A stretch of 64,000 bases of DNA, from the NCBI GenBank assembly GCA_021108415.1, contig JAIOQX010000003.1, positions 409,462-473,461 on the forward strand, written 5' to 3'. Below the pieces are notes generated by a model. That model saw only the letters and a list, made by a program, of their open reading frames with translations. It did no database searches and was not told the DNA's origin. Made by a program: the position numbers and the translations under genes. Below are positions 44,021-52,857 of the stretch, piece by piece. Origin of the DNA: Acholeplasmataceae bacterium (GTDB taxonomy: Bacteria > Bacillota_I > Bacilli_A > Acholeplasmatales > Acholeplasmataceae). Every line of letters begins with the position of its first letter. Positions within the stretch are counted from its first letter, which is position 1.

Positions 44021-45229
44021 ATGAAAAAAGTTTATGTTGTAGGCGCAAAACGAAGTGCAATAGGATCTTTCATGGGTAGTTTATCAAATGTGCACCCAGC
44101 TGATTTTGGTTCACAAGTGTTACGTGCACTACTAGAAGAAACAAAAGTTGATCCTGCAAAAATTGATGAGGTTTTAGTTGGTAATATTTTACCTGCTGGC
44201 TTACGTCAAGGCTTGGCTAGACAGATTTCAATTAATTCAGGTATTCCATCAACAGTTCCAGCTTATGGTGTGAACATGGTTTGTGGATCTGGTATGAAAA
44301 CTGTAATGAATGGTTATGCTAATATTATGTTAGGTTTCCATGATATCGTCGTAGCTGGTGGAGCAGAATCAATGACTGGCGCACCATTTTTAATTCCAAG
44401 TAAAGTTAGAACAGGTATTAAAATGGGTGGTCAAATGATGGAAGACCATATGCTCTACGATGCATTAACTGATGCATTTGAAGGATATCATATGGGAATC
44501 ACTGCAGAAAATATTGTAGAAAAATTTGGATTAACTAGAGAAGAACAAGATAAATTTGCTTGGGAATCTCAACAAAGAGCTGCCAAAGCAGATAATTCAG
44601 GAAGATTTAAAGATGAAATCGTTCCTATAGTTATTAAAACACGTAAAGGTGAAATCGTATTTGATAATGATGAATTCATCAATAAAGCAACGTCTTATGA
44701 AAAACTACAATCTCTTAGACCTGCTTTCAAAAAAGATGGTTCAGTAACTGCAGGTTCATCTTCAGGTATTAATGATGGCGCAAGCTTTTTAATACTTGCA
44801 AGTGGAGAAGCTGTTGAAAAATATAATTTGAAGCCATTATTTGAACTTGTTGGTATTGGTCAAGGTGGTGTTGATCCATCTGTGATGGGCCTAGGACCTA
44901 CTCCAGCCATTAAACAAGCTTTAAAAACAGCTGAACTATCATTTACTGATATAGATTTATTTGAACTGAACGAAGCTTTTGCAGCACAATCACTTGGTGT
45001 GATCAGAGAATTAACAGCTGCATATGGTGTATCAAAAGAAGAAATCTTATCAAAAACTAACTTAAATGGTGGTGCAATAGCACTTGGACATCCTGTTGGA
45101 GCAAGTGGAAATAGAATTATTGTTACTTTATTACATGAAATGTTAAAACAAGAAGATAAAAAAATAGGACTAGCTAGTCTTTGTATCGGTGGCGGTATGG
45201 GAACAGCAGTTATCTTTAAAAAATTATAA
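44021..45229 (+). CDS. Acetyl-CoA acetyltransferase (thiolase)
   Basis: 402 residues. Condenses two acetyl-CoA to acetoacetyl-CoA or the reverse. Nucleophilic Cys88 in MVCGSGMKT, the catalytic His in LNGGAIALGHPVGASGNRI (near 355) and Cys in LASLCIGGGMGTA (near 386) are all present. The usual closing loop is a little shorter than in ThlA. AAGGAG lies 8 bases before the ATG. First gene of a long operon running to about 55.9 kb. Confidence 0.95.
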   Translation: MKKVYVVGAKRSAIGSFMGSLSNVHPADFGSQVLRALLEETKVDPAKIDEVLVGNILPAGLRQGLARQISINSGIPSTVPAYGVNMVCGSGMKTVMNGYANIMLGFHDIVVAGGAESMTGAPFLIPSKVRTGIKMGGQMMEDHMLYDALTDAFEGYHMGITAENIVEKFGLTREEQDKFAWESQQRAAKADNSGRFKDEIVPIVIKTRKGEIVFDNDEFINKATSYEKLQSLRPAFKKDGSVTAGSSSGINDGASFLILASGEAVEKYNLKPLFELVGIGQGGVDPSVMGLGPTPAIKQALKTAELSFTDIDLFELNEAFAAQSLGVIRELTAAYGVSKEEILSKTNLNGGAIALGHPVGASGNRIIVTLLHEMLKQEDKKIGLASLCIGGGMGTAVIFKKL

Positions 45230-45245
45230 TAAGGAGAATTAAAAA

Positions 45246-45968
45246 ATGGGTAGATTAGATGGAAAAGTCGCTGTTGTTACAGGTGGCGCAAAAGGTTTAG
45301 GTCAATCAATTTCAGAAAGATTTGCATCAGAAGGTGCAATCGTTATTGCAGCTGACATGGGTGAATTAACATACGAATGCAAAAATGTACATGGTTATTT
45401 CTTAAATGTAACTGACGTAGAAGGTATTCAAAAGTTTTATGATGAAATCATTGCTAAATTTGGTAAAATCGATATTTTAGTTAATAATGCAGGCATTACA
45501 AAAGATGCAATGACTCATAAAATGACTGATGATATGTGGAATGCTGTTATTGATGTCAATTTAAAAGGTGTATTTAATTTAACACGCTTAATTGGACCTC
45601 AAATGGTTGACAATAATTATGGATCAATCATTAATATTTCTTCAGTAGTTGGTCTATTTGGAAATATTGGTCAAGCCAATTATGCTGCAACTAAAGCTGG
45701 TGTTATTGGTTTAACCATGACATGGGCAAAAGAGTTTGCAAGAAAAGGTCAAAATGTTAGAGTTAATGCAATTGCACCAGGCTATATTATGACTGATATT
45801 TTAAAGACAATTCCTCAAGATTTATTAGATAAATTTGCACAATTAACAATGATGAAACGTCTTGGACAACCTGAAGAAATTGCAAATGCTGCATTATTCT
45901 TAGCTTCTGATGAAGCATCATATGTAACTGGACACACTTTAAGTGTTAATGGCGGAATGAGATTATAA
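45246..45968 (+). CDS. SDR family 3-oxoacyl reductase (FabG/PhaB-like)
   Basis: 240 residues. NAD(P)H-binding TGGAKGLGQSI (near 12), NNAGITKDAM (near 81), catalytic Ser in INISSVVGLFGNIGQANYAATKAG with the Tyr-x3-Lys, and C-terminal YVTGHTLSVNGGM. Similar to FabG and to acetoacetyl-CoA reductase PhaB, both R-specific. Between a thiolase and in one regulon with an R-specific hydratase, acetoacetyl-CoA/(R)-3-hydroxybutyryl-CoA is the likely pair. AAGGAG precedes the ATG. Confidence 0.92.
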   Translation: MGRLDGKVAVVTGGAKGLGQSISERFASEGAIVIAADMGELTYECKNVHGYFLNVTDVEGIQKFYDEIIAKFGKIDILVNNAGITKDAMTHKMTDDMWNAVIDVNLKGVFNLTRLIGPQMVDNNYGSIINISSVVGLFGNIGQANYAATKAGVIGLTMTWAKEFARKGQNVRVNAIAPGYIMTDILKTIPQDLLDKFAQLTMMKRLGQPEEIANAALFLASDEASYVTGHTLSVNGGMRL

Positions 45969-45993
45969 TTTTAGAAAGTGAAGGTTCCATATT

Positions 45994-47019
45994 ATGGATA
46001 AAGCAAATGTAGGTATTGTTGGAACAGGTATATATCTTCCTCAAGATATAATGACAGCTAAACAAATCTCTGAAGCTACACAAGGCATTTGGAGTGAAGA
46101 AGCTGTTATAGAAAAACTAGGCATCAAACAAAAAACTATTCCATCACAAATGCCTCAAGATGGCACACAAGAAATGGGAGCACTCGCAGCATTAGATGCA
46201 TTAAAAAATACTGGAGTTAATCCATTAGATATAAATGTTATTTTAAGTGTTACAGAAGAATGGAAAGAATATCCATTAACAACTTCTGCACTATACATTC
46301 AAGATAGAATTGGCGCAACCAATGCTTGGGGTATTGATGTACAAAACCGTTGCTGCACAACAGTTTCTGCTATGAAAATGGCTAAAGATATGTTGATTGC
46401 AGATGATGAAATAAACGTCGTTATGGTCGTTGGTGGTTATCGCAATGGAGATTTTGTGGATTATGCTGACAAAGATATGTCGATGATGTATAATTTAGGT
46501 GCAGGTGGTGGTGCAATCATATTAAAGAAAAACTTTAATAAAAACTTGCTTTTAGGATCACACGTAATTGCTGATGGATCTTTATCTAGAACAGCTGGGG
46601 TCGAAATTGGAGGCGTATGCAATCCAATTACCAAAGACAATGTAGATGAAGCTAAAAAATCACTACGGTTACTTGATGCTAAGAAAATGAAAGCACGACT
46701 TAATGAAGTATCTATGCCAAATTGGTTAACTTGTATTGATGAATCTTTAAGAAAATCTAATATGAAAAGAGATGATATTGATTTTCTAGATATTCTTCAT
46801 ATCAAAAGATCAGGTCATCAATTTATGTTAGATCAACTCGGATTAAATGAAGAACAAACCATTTATTTAGAAAATTATGGTCACATTGGCCAAATCGATC
46901 AAATATTATCGCTACACTTAGCGCTTGAATCTGGACAAGTAAAAGATGGCTCAGTCGTTTGTATGCTTGCTGCAGGTATAGGTTATGTATGGGCAGCTAA
47001 TATTATTAAATGGGGTTAA
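45994..47019 (+). CDS. 3-oxoacyl-ACP synthase III-like enzyme
   Basis: 341 residues. KAS III/HMG-CoA-synthase thiolase fold: start VGIVGTGIYLPQ, catalytic Cys120 in DVQNRCCTTVSAMKMA (unusual double Cys, and the usual ACAGF is not conserved), Gly-rich NLGAGGGAIIL, a His in LDILHIKRSGHQFM and Asn in LENYGHIGQIDQ. The triad Cys-His-Asn is thus present. The gene sits in an acyl-CoA operon and not with fab genes, so a CoA-linked condensing or acyl-transfer role is more likely than fatty acid initiation. Substrate unknown. Confidence 0.85.
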   Translation: MDKANVGIVGTGIYLPQDIMTAKQISEATQGIWSEEAVIEKLGIKQKTIPSQMPQDGTQEMGALAALDALKNTGVNPLDINVILSVTEEWKEYPLTTSALYIQDRIGATNAWGIDVQNRCCTTVSAMKMAKDMLIADDEINVVMVVGGYRNGDFVDYADKDMSMMYNLGAGGGAIILKKNFNKNLLLGSHVIADGSLSRTAGVEIGGVCNPITKDNVDEAKKSLRLLDAKKMKARLNEVSMPNWLTCIDESLRKSNMKRDDIDFLDILHIKRSGHQFMLDQLGLNEEQTIYLENYGHIGQIDQILSLHLALESGQVKDGSVVCMLAAGIGYVWAANIIKWG

Positions 47020-47062
47020 TTGTTTTAAAGGCTATTAAATTATTACGAAAAAGAGGTATGTT

Positions 47063-48004
47063 ATGTTATTTGCAGATATTATAAGCGTCATTATGAATTC
47101 ACTGATTTCGTTTAGTTTCTTGTCACTAGCAACATTTGGCATTGTTTTAATTTTTAAAACAAGCTCGACAACAAACTTTGCTCAAGGTTCATTAGGGATT
47201 CTTGGGGCTTACGCAACCAGTTATTTCATAGATAGACAAGGTGTTAATGACTTACTAGGAACGCCTAGTGTTGTCATTAATTCAGTATCACAATTATTAT
47301 TTCCCTTACTTGTAGGGATTACCGTTTCATTTGTTGCAGGATTTTTAATCCATGCGGTTATCTTTAAAAATGCCAAATACACAAATGTAGCGACTAAACA
47401 AATTATTACCATGGGACTTGTTATCGTCATTACTGGTATTATTCCAATATTATTTGGATCTACAGTAACAAGAGTAAGTTTCCCATTTTCTAAAGAAACA
47501 GTTAAGATTTTAGGTGTTATTCTACCTATTCATAACTTGATTACTTTATTATTATCTGCAATCATTATCACAACAATATTCATTGTATTGAAATATACAA
47601 AATGGGGATTAGGTGTTAGATCAGTTGCATCAAATGAAAAAGTAGCAGGACTTATGGGTATCAACACTGACTTTGTTAATGCGTTAAGTTGGGCATTAGC
47701 GGGTGCGCTTGGTGCACTATCTGCAATCACTTATACAGCAGCAATTGGTACATTATCATCAACTGCTATGATTGATATGCAGGTTAATGCATTTTATGCA
47801 TCTATATTAGGTGGATTTTCAACATTCTATGGTCCATTAGCTGGTGCATTTATTCTGACAACAGGACAATCATTTTTCCCTAAAATTTTAGTTACATGGA
47901 ATCTTGCTCAATGGAGTAACACCATCTTATATTTATCAATTATGGTCGCTGTGTTGATTAAACCAGTTGGTATATTTGGTAAGAAAGTTATTAAGAAGGT
48001 GTAA
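47063..48004 (+). CDS. livH: Branched-chain amino acid-type ABC permease LivH
   Basis: 313 residues with eight or so transmembrane helices. Family pattern: ATFGIVLIFKTSSTTNFAQGSLGILGAY near the N-terminus, VASNEKVAGLMGINTDFVNALSWALAGALGALSAI (near 190-225) and ASILGGFSTFYGPLAGAFIL. One of two permeases of the Liv/HAAT importer; substrates of this family include branched-chain amino acids, amides and short-chain acids. AAGAGG precedes the start. Confidence 0.93.
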   Translation: MLFADIISVIMNSLISFSFLSLATFGIVLIFKTSSTTNFAQGSLGILGAYATSYFIDRQGVNDLLGTPSVVINSVSQLLFPLLVGITVSFVAGFLIHAVIFKNAKYTNVATKQIITMGLVIVITGIIPILFGSTVTRVSFPFSKETVKILGVILPIHNLITLLLSAIIITTIFIVLKYTKWGLGVRSVASNEKVAGLMGINTDFVNALSWALAGALGALSAITYTAAIGTLSSTAMIDMQVNAFYASILGGFSTFYGPLAGAFILTTGQSFFPKILVTWNLAQWSNTILYLSIMVAVLIKPVGIFGKKVIKKV

Positions 48005-48008
48005 TGAT

Positions 48009-49046
48009 ATGAGAAGAATTTATAGAGAAAAATTAAAGCCCTTCTTTAAAAATCCGAAATTTGGATTTCTAGTATTAGGTTTTCTACTTATTTTATTAAG
48101 ATTTTTATCTGGTGTCATTCCTCCTGATTTATTTGGAGCAATCGTTACGACATCATACTTTTATCTAGCTGGTCTAGGATTTGCTTTACTACTTGGTTAT
48201 GGTGGTCTTGCATCACTTGGTACAGGCGCATTTGTAGGTATTGGTGCATTTACACTTCACTACCTTTATCGCTTCATGACGCTTCCTTTAACCGTATCTA
48301 TTATTGGTGCGATTTTAGTAGCCATTGCAGTATCCTTAATATTTGGGTTTGTCTCACTAAGAATTGCTGGTATGTATTTAGCCATCATTACAATGGGATT
48401 ATCACAAATCATTGTTGAAATTATTAAAAACATCCCTGAATATGCTTCAGGTACATCAGGTGGGTTTTTATCAGGTGCTGTTCGTAGACCTCTAGCTTTC
48501 TTAGGTATTCAATTTGATTCAAATTCAACACTTTATTTTATTGCATTCTTTGTTGTCTTAGGGATGACAATTGTCTATAATTTAATTAATTCACCAACCG
48601 GTCGTGCTTTGTTATCTATTAAAAATAGTGAAACAGCTGCACAAACCATGGGTATTAGCTTAATCAAGTATCGCTTATTCGCATTTACGATTTCGGGAGT
48701 TTTTGGAACATTAGCAGGGATTCTAAGTTTAATGTTTGTTAGAAATTCTGATGTTGGATCTGTAGGATTGACATTTGCCTTAAATATTTTAGCAGCAGTT
48801 GTTATCGGTGGTACAAAATCTATTTGGGGAATATTGCTAGGAACATTTGTAATATTTGGATTAAATCTAGCAGTTTTACAACCTCTAAACTTAGGTAGTT
48901 ATTCTATCATAATTAATGGCTTACTTATTATTATTGTAGTTATGTTCTATCCAGGTGGTTTAATTCAATTATTTGGTGACATAAAGAGACTCTTTAAGAA
49001 AACAAGACTTAGTATAAAGGAGAGAGTTTATGGAACTGAAGAATAA
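48009..49046 (+). CDS. livM: Branched-chain amino acid-type ABC permease LivM
   Basis: About 345 residues, eight to ten transmembrane helices. LivM pattern: GLGFALLLGYGGLASLGTGAFVGIGAFTLHYL, LRIAGMYLAIITMGLSQIIVEII, GRALLSIKNSETAAQTMGISLIKYRLFAFTISGVFG. ATG 48009 is used (AAGGTG 7 bases upstream); the longer frame overlaps livH by 38 bases and adds only a basic stretch. Overlaps livG by 17 bases. Confidence 0.93.
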   Translation: MRRIYREKLKPFFKNPKFGFLVLGFLLILLRFLSGVIPPDLFGAIVTTSYFYLAGLGFALLLGYGGLASLGTGAFVGIGAFTLHYLYRFMTLPLTVSIIGAILVAIAVSLIFGFVSLRIAGMYLAIITMGLSQIIVEIIKNIPEYASGTSGGFLSGAVRRPLAFLGIQFDSNSTLYFIAFFVVLGMTIVYNLINSPTGRALLSIKNSETAAQTMGISLIKYRLFAFTISGVFGTLAGILSLMFVRNSDVGSVGLTFALNILAAVVIGGTKSIWGILLGTFVIFGLNLAVLQPLNLGSYSIIINGLLIIIVVMFYPGGLIQLFGDIKRLFKKTRLSIKERVYGTEE

Positions 49047-50607
49047 ACCAGGAACCTTTTTAGAAAGATTTGTTAACAATCATAATGTTGGAAAACATCG
49101 TAAGCTTGTTTTAAAGATTAATTACCTTAAAGGTCTAGCTTATGAATATGCTAAAAAGAATGATGATTACCTGAAAAAAGAATCAAATCTTATTGAAGCT
49201 TATTATCAAGAAGACCTTAAACCATTAAAAGAAGCCTTAAATGGTTTAACTTCAAATGATATTAAACGAAATAAACTAATCGCTTCATATGATAAGAAAA
49301 TCTATTGGTCAAGAAGAAGATTAAAAACAAAAGCGTTAAAAAATTTAGATGTCAAAGATGTTGAAAAAGATTTAAGTTCATTTGATAAACAACAAGAAAT
49401 CAAAAGAGCAGATTATCTTAAATCATTGGATCAAAAATATCCACATGAATCTACAACTCAGACAAGAGATAATGCAATTCAAGATAAGATCAATAAATTA
49501 GAAGACAATAAAAAAGAACAGCTTGAAAAAATGGAATCAAAAAGTAAAAAACTTCAAGCAAAAGTAGAAAAATTCTTAAAAAACAATGCTTCTAAGATTA
49601 AAAAGCTAGAAAACAAAAATGATGAATTGGTTAAATCAATTATCAATTATAACCAAAAGCGTCATCAAGAAGATCAAAAATTATTGGCAAAATATAAACC
49701 TGAGCTTATTCGCTTAAAAGAAGCACAAGCAAAAGGTGAAAAGGTTTCAGAAAAAGATATTGAAAAATTAGAATTATTAATCAACAAAATCGAAACTGTT
49801 CTAAAAATGTTAGAAAATGATAAAATCCATTTATCAGTTAGTCATTTAAAAATGTATTTTGGTGGTATTAAAGCAATCAATGACTTATCATTTGATGTTT
49901 ATAGAGGAGAAATATTTGGCCTTATTGGACCAAATGGTGCTGGTAAAACGACTATATTTAACTGTATTACACAGTTTTATAAAGCAACATCAGGTAACAT
50001 GATTTTAAGAAACAAAGATAATCATATTGTTAATTTATATGAATTTAAAACACATAATATGATTAAAGAAGGTATTGCAAGAAGCTTCCAAAATGTTGAA
50101 CTTATATGGGAATTAACTGTATTAGACAACTTAATGGTTGCGGCTCACTCTCTTTTAATTACTTCATTTACTGATCATATGGCGCATACAAGAAAACTAC
50201 TTAGAGAAGATTTAGTCATTAGAACTAAAGGCTATAACATCTTAAAAGATTTAGGTATTGAAGATTATGCATTTAGATCACCTTATGGCTTGCCTTATGG
50301 TGTTCTAAAGAAAATAGAATTAGCGCGTACTTTGATGACAGATCCTTCATTAATTATCTTAGATGAACCTGCTGCCGGATTAAATGATGCTGAAACACAA
50401 GATTTAGCAAGCGTTATTAAAAAAGTAAATAAAACCTATGGGGTTACAATCTTTCTTGTAGAACACGATATGGGATTAGTCATGTCTATATGTGATCGAA
50501 TTTGTGCAATTTCATTTGGTAAACTCATTGGATTGGGCACGCCAAAGGAAATACAATCAAACCCAGAAGTGCGTAAAGCTTACCTAGGAGATGATGACGA
50601 TGAGTAA
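49030..50607 (+). CDS. livG: LivG-type ABC ATPase with a 265-residue coiled-coil N-terminus
   Basis: 525 residues, about twice the normal 255. Residues 1-265 are charged helix (Lys/Glu/Asp/Asn-rich, heptad-like, e.g. LEKMESKSKKLQAKVEKFL) with no membrane segment. Residues 266-525 are a normal LivG: LKMYFGGIKAINDLSFDV, Walker A GPNGAGKTT (300-308), SFQNVELIWELTVLDNLMVA, signature region LPYGVLKKIELARTLMTDPSLIILDEPAAGLND, switch EHDMG. The ABC signature is altered from LSYGQ to LPYGV. AAGGAGAG precedes the ATG, inside livM. No frameshift separates the two parts. Confidence 0.92.
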   Translation: MELKNKPGTFLERFVNNHNVGKHRKLVLKINYLKGLAYEYAKKNDDYLKKESNLIEAYYQEDLKPLKEALNGLTSNDIKRNKLIASYDKKIYWSRRRLKTKALKNLDVKDVEKDLSSFDKQQEIKRADYLKSLDQKYPHESTTQTRDNAIQDKINKLEDNKKEQLEKMESKSKKLQAKVEKFLKNNASKIKKLENKNDELVKSIINYNQKRHQEDQKLLAKYKPELIRLKEAQAKGEKVSEKDIEKLELLINKIETVLKMLENDKIHLSVSHLKMYFGGIKAINDLSFDVYRGEIFGLIGPNGAGKTTIFNCITQFYKATSGNMILRNKDNHIVNLYEFKTHNMIKEGIARSFQNVELIWELTVLDNLMVAAHSLLITSFTDHMAHTRKLLREDLVIRTKGYNILKDLGIEDYAFRSPYGLPYGVLKKIELARTLMTDPSLIILDEPAAGLNDAETQDLASVIKKVNKTYGVTIFLVEHDMGLVMSICDRICAISFGKLIGLGTPKEIQSNPEVRKAYLGDDDDE

Positions 50608-51355
50608 TTACATTTTAGAAGTTAAAGATTTAGAAATAGACTATGGTATAGTAAAAGCAGTTAAAGGGATATCGATGAATGTTAAAAAAGGGACTATTGT
50701 TGCGATATTAGGCGCAAATGGTGCTGGTAAAACATCAACAATCCGATCAATTTCTGGATTTACGAAGATAAAAGATGGAAAGATCATCTATAATAACGAA
50801 GAAATTCAAAATCAACATGCTTATAAAATCGTACAAAAAGGAATTATGCAATCACCAGAAGGACGTATGATTTTAAATGGATTAACTGTTGAAGAAAATT
50901 TATTAGTTGGTGCTTATTCAATTACAGCAAAAACTGATGAAAATGGTTTAAAGATAACGCGTAAAACACGCATTAAAGGTCTACTTGCTGAAGTCTATGA
51001 TTACTTTCCGATTTTAAAAGAAAGAAAGAGACAACAAGCATCAACACTCTCTGGTGGTGAGCAACAAATGCTTGCTATTGGTAGAGCATTAATGGGAGCA
51101 CCTGAATTACTATTACTTGATGAACCATCACTTGGACTTGCTCCACTGATTATTCGTGATATATTTGCTATTATTAAAAAAATCAAGGAAGATGGTAGAA
51201 CTATCTTAATTGTTGAGCAGAATGCAAGACAAACATTAAAGATTGCAGATTATGCTTATGTATTAGAAATTGGTAAAGTCAAAATAGAAGGTAAAGCAAA
51301 AGATCTTCTAAATGACAAAGATTTAATTAGTGCTTATCTTGGCGTAGCTGAGTAA
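50600..51355 (+). CDS. livF: LivF-type ABC ATPase
   Basis: About 251 residues, normal LivF size. Walker A LGANGAGKTSTIRS (near 37), SPEGRMILNGLTVEENLLVGA, signature STLSGGEQQMLAIGRALMG (near 150), Walker B LLLLDEPSLGLAP, switch EQNARQ. An insertion of about 15 residues (ITAKTDENGLKITRKTRI) follows VGAYS. Three ATGs are possible (50591, 50594, 50600); AGGAG at 50586-50590 favours 50600, 8 bases before the end of livG. Confidence 0.93.
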   Translation: MSNYILEVKDLEIDYGIVKAVKGISMNVKKGTIVAILGANGAGKTSTIRSISGFTKIKDGKIIYNNEEIQNQHAYKIVQKGIMQSPEGRMILNGLTVEENLLVGAYSITAKTDENGLKITRKTRIKGLLAEVYDYFPILKERKRQQASTLSGGEQQMLAIGRALMGAPELLLLDEPSLGLAPLIIRDIFAIIKKIKEDGRTILIVEQNARQTLKIADYAYVLEIGKVKIEGKAKDLLNDKDLISAYLGVAE

Positions 51356-51413
51356 GACACATGTTTGGTAACAATAGTGCAATTAATGCACAAAAAAATA
51401 AAAGGAGAAAAAA

Positions 51414-52763
51414 ATGAAAAAGTTTTATTTGATTTTAATCGTATTTTCTTTCGCTTTCGGTTTGATGGCTTGTCAAACTGAAGAAGGAACTCCTGGCATT
51501 ACTGATACAGAAATTATTATCGGTAATACAGCGGCTACTAGTGGTGTATTTGCTGGTGTTGGTGTACCATTTAATCTTGCTATGCAAGTGGTATTCGATG
51601 ACTACAATGCAACTCATGAAGGTAGAGACATCGTATTTAAACATTATGATGATGGTTTTGATGGTGCTCAAGGTTTAGCTTATACTAAAAAATTAGTAGA
51701 AGAAGACAATGTGTTTGCACTAGTCGGACATTTTGGAACAAATACAGTTAACGCAACAATGGATTATCTATTAGAAACAGGCGTACCAATGGTTTATGGT
51801 GTAACTGGTGTTAACACATTATTTTATGAAAACCAACCAGGTAACAACATCTTATCAGTACAACCTATTTATCGTACTGAAGGTAGAATGATGGTTGCTA
51901 GAGCACTTCATGAATCAATCTTTGGTGCTACTGGAGATGCTAAATTAGGCGCTACAGACAATATCGTTGTTCTTTATTCTGATGATGACGCTGGTCAATC
52001 AATCAAATTAGGTATCACTGATGAAGTTGCATCTGCTGGTATTGCTGATAGAGTAACTTATCTTCCATTTAGTGCATCAACTGCAAGTGCTGTTGCTTCA
52101 GTTGCATTAGCTCTTGATCCAGAAGTATTCTTATTCTCAGCTAACCAAGCTCCTGCTACTGCAATGGCTACAGCTTTAAGAATCGCTGAAAGTGATGTTC
52201 CTGTATTATCAAGTTATGTAAATGGTGCTACAGTATTTACACCTGCTATGTTAGATGCTACAACTCCACTTCCTTATGAAGTATATGCAAATGCATGGGT
52301 TGACATCTCAGAAGCTGGCGCTCCTGCTCCAACAACTGCACAAGTTGGTGGTGACGGTACATTAGTTGGTTGGGCATTCCCTGACTTTGCTTACCTTGCA
52401 AACTTTACTGCTGAATACTGGGATTCATTTGTATTTGACATGAACTCATCAGATCGTACTGATGGTGATACTGCTGCAAACGCATTATGGGGTAACGCAT
52501 ATGCAATCGCTGGTTATATCGCTGCTAAGACTTTTGTAACATTATTAGATAGAGTTGATTTAGACACAGTAACTTGGGAATCATTTATAGCTGCTGCTGA
52601 AGAATCTCCTGTTTCTCTTCCTATGGCTGGTACAGTTGACTGGGCAGATGGTAATAGAACTGGTTTATCTATGTTAGCATTAAACAGATTAGTATATGCT
52701 CCAACAACTTCATTCTCTAAGATCATTGGTCTTGAAGCAATTGAAACAGTAAGAGCTAAATAA
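51414..52763 (+). CDS. livK: LivK-type substrate-binding lipoprotein
   Basis: 449 residues. Signal peptide with lipobox (FAFGLMAC, Cys near 20), so lipid-anchored outside the cell as needed in a cell with one membrane. Type I periplasmic-binding fold: GTPGITDTEIIIGNTAATSGVFAGVG, FDDYNATHEGRDIVFKHYDDGFDG, VEEDNVFALVGHFGTNT. Base usage shows more GCT/GGT/CCT codons than neighbours, which suggests high expression. AAGGAG before the ATG. Sixty bases after livF. Substrate unknown. Confidence 0.93.
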   Translation: MKKFYLILIVFSFAFGLMACQTEEGTPGITDTEIIIGNTAATSGVFAGVGVPFNLAMQVVFDDYNATHEGRDIVFKHYDDGFDGAQGLAYTKKLVEEDNVFALVGHFGTNTVNATMDYLLETGVPMVYGVTGVNTLFYENQPGNNILSVQPIYRTEGRMMVARALHESIFGATGDAKLGATDNIVVLYSDDDAGQSIKLGITDEVASAGIADRVTYLPFSASTASAVASVALALDPEVFLFSANQAPATAMATALRIAESDVPVLSSYVNGATVFTPAMLDATTPLPYEVYANAWVDISEAGAPAPTTAQVGGDGTLVGWAFPDFAYLANFTAEYWDSFVFDMNSSDRTDGDTAANALWGNAYAIAGYIAAKTFVTLLDRVDLDTVTWESFIAAAEESPVSLPMAGTVDWADGNRTGLSMLALNRLVYAPTTSFSKIIGLEAIETVRAK

Positions 52764-52789
52764 TTATTTGTAAATAAATTACTATTATT

Positions 52790-52828
52790 TTGACACGAGG
52801 GGAGTATCTGATACTCCCCTTAAGTCAA
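52790..52828 (+). other. Strong hairpin between livK and the CoA-transferase gene
   Basis: Perfect 10-bp stem AGGGGAGTAT / ATACTCCCCT with loop CTG, extended by TTGAC / GTCAA around internal loops. Very G+C-rich for this genome. There is no T-run, so it looks like a 3' stabiliser for abundant livK mRNA or a processing site rather than a complete terminator. Confidence 0.65.
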
Positions 52829-52857
52829 GATATTTTAGATTAAGAAAGAAGGACATT

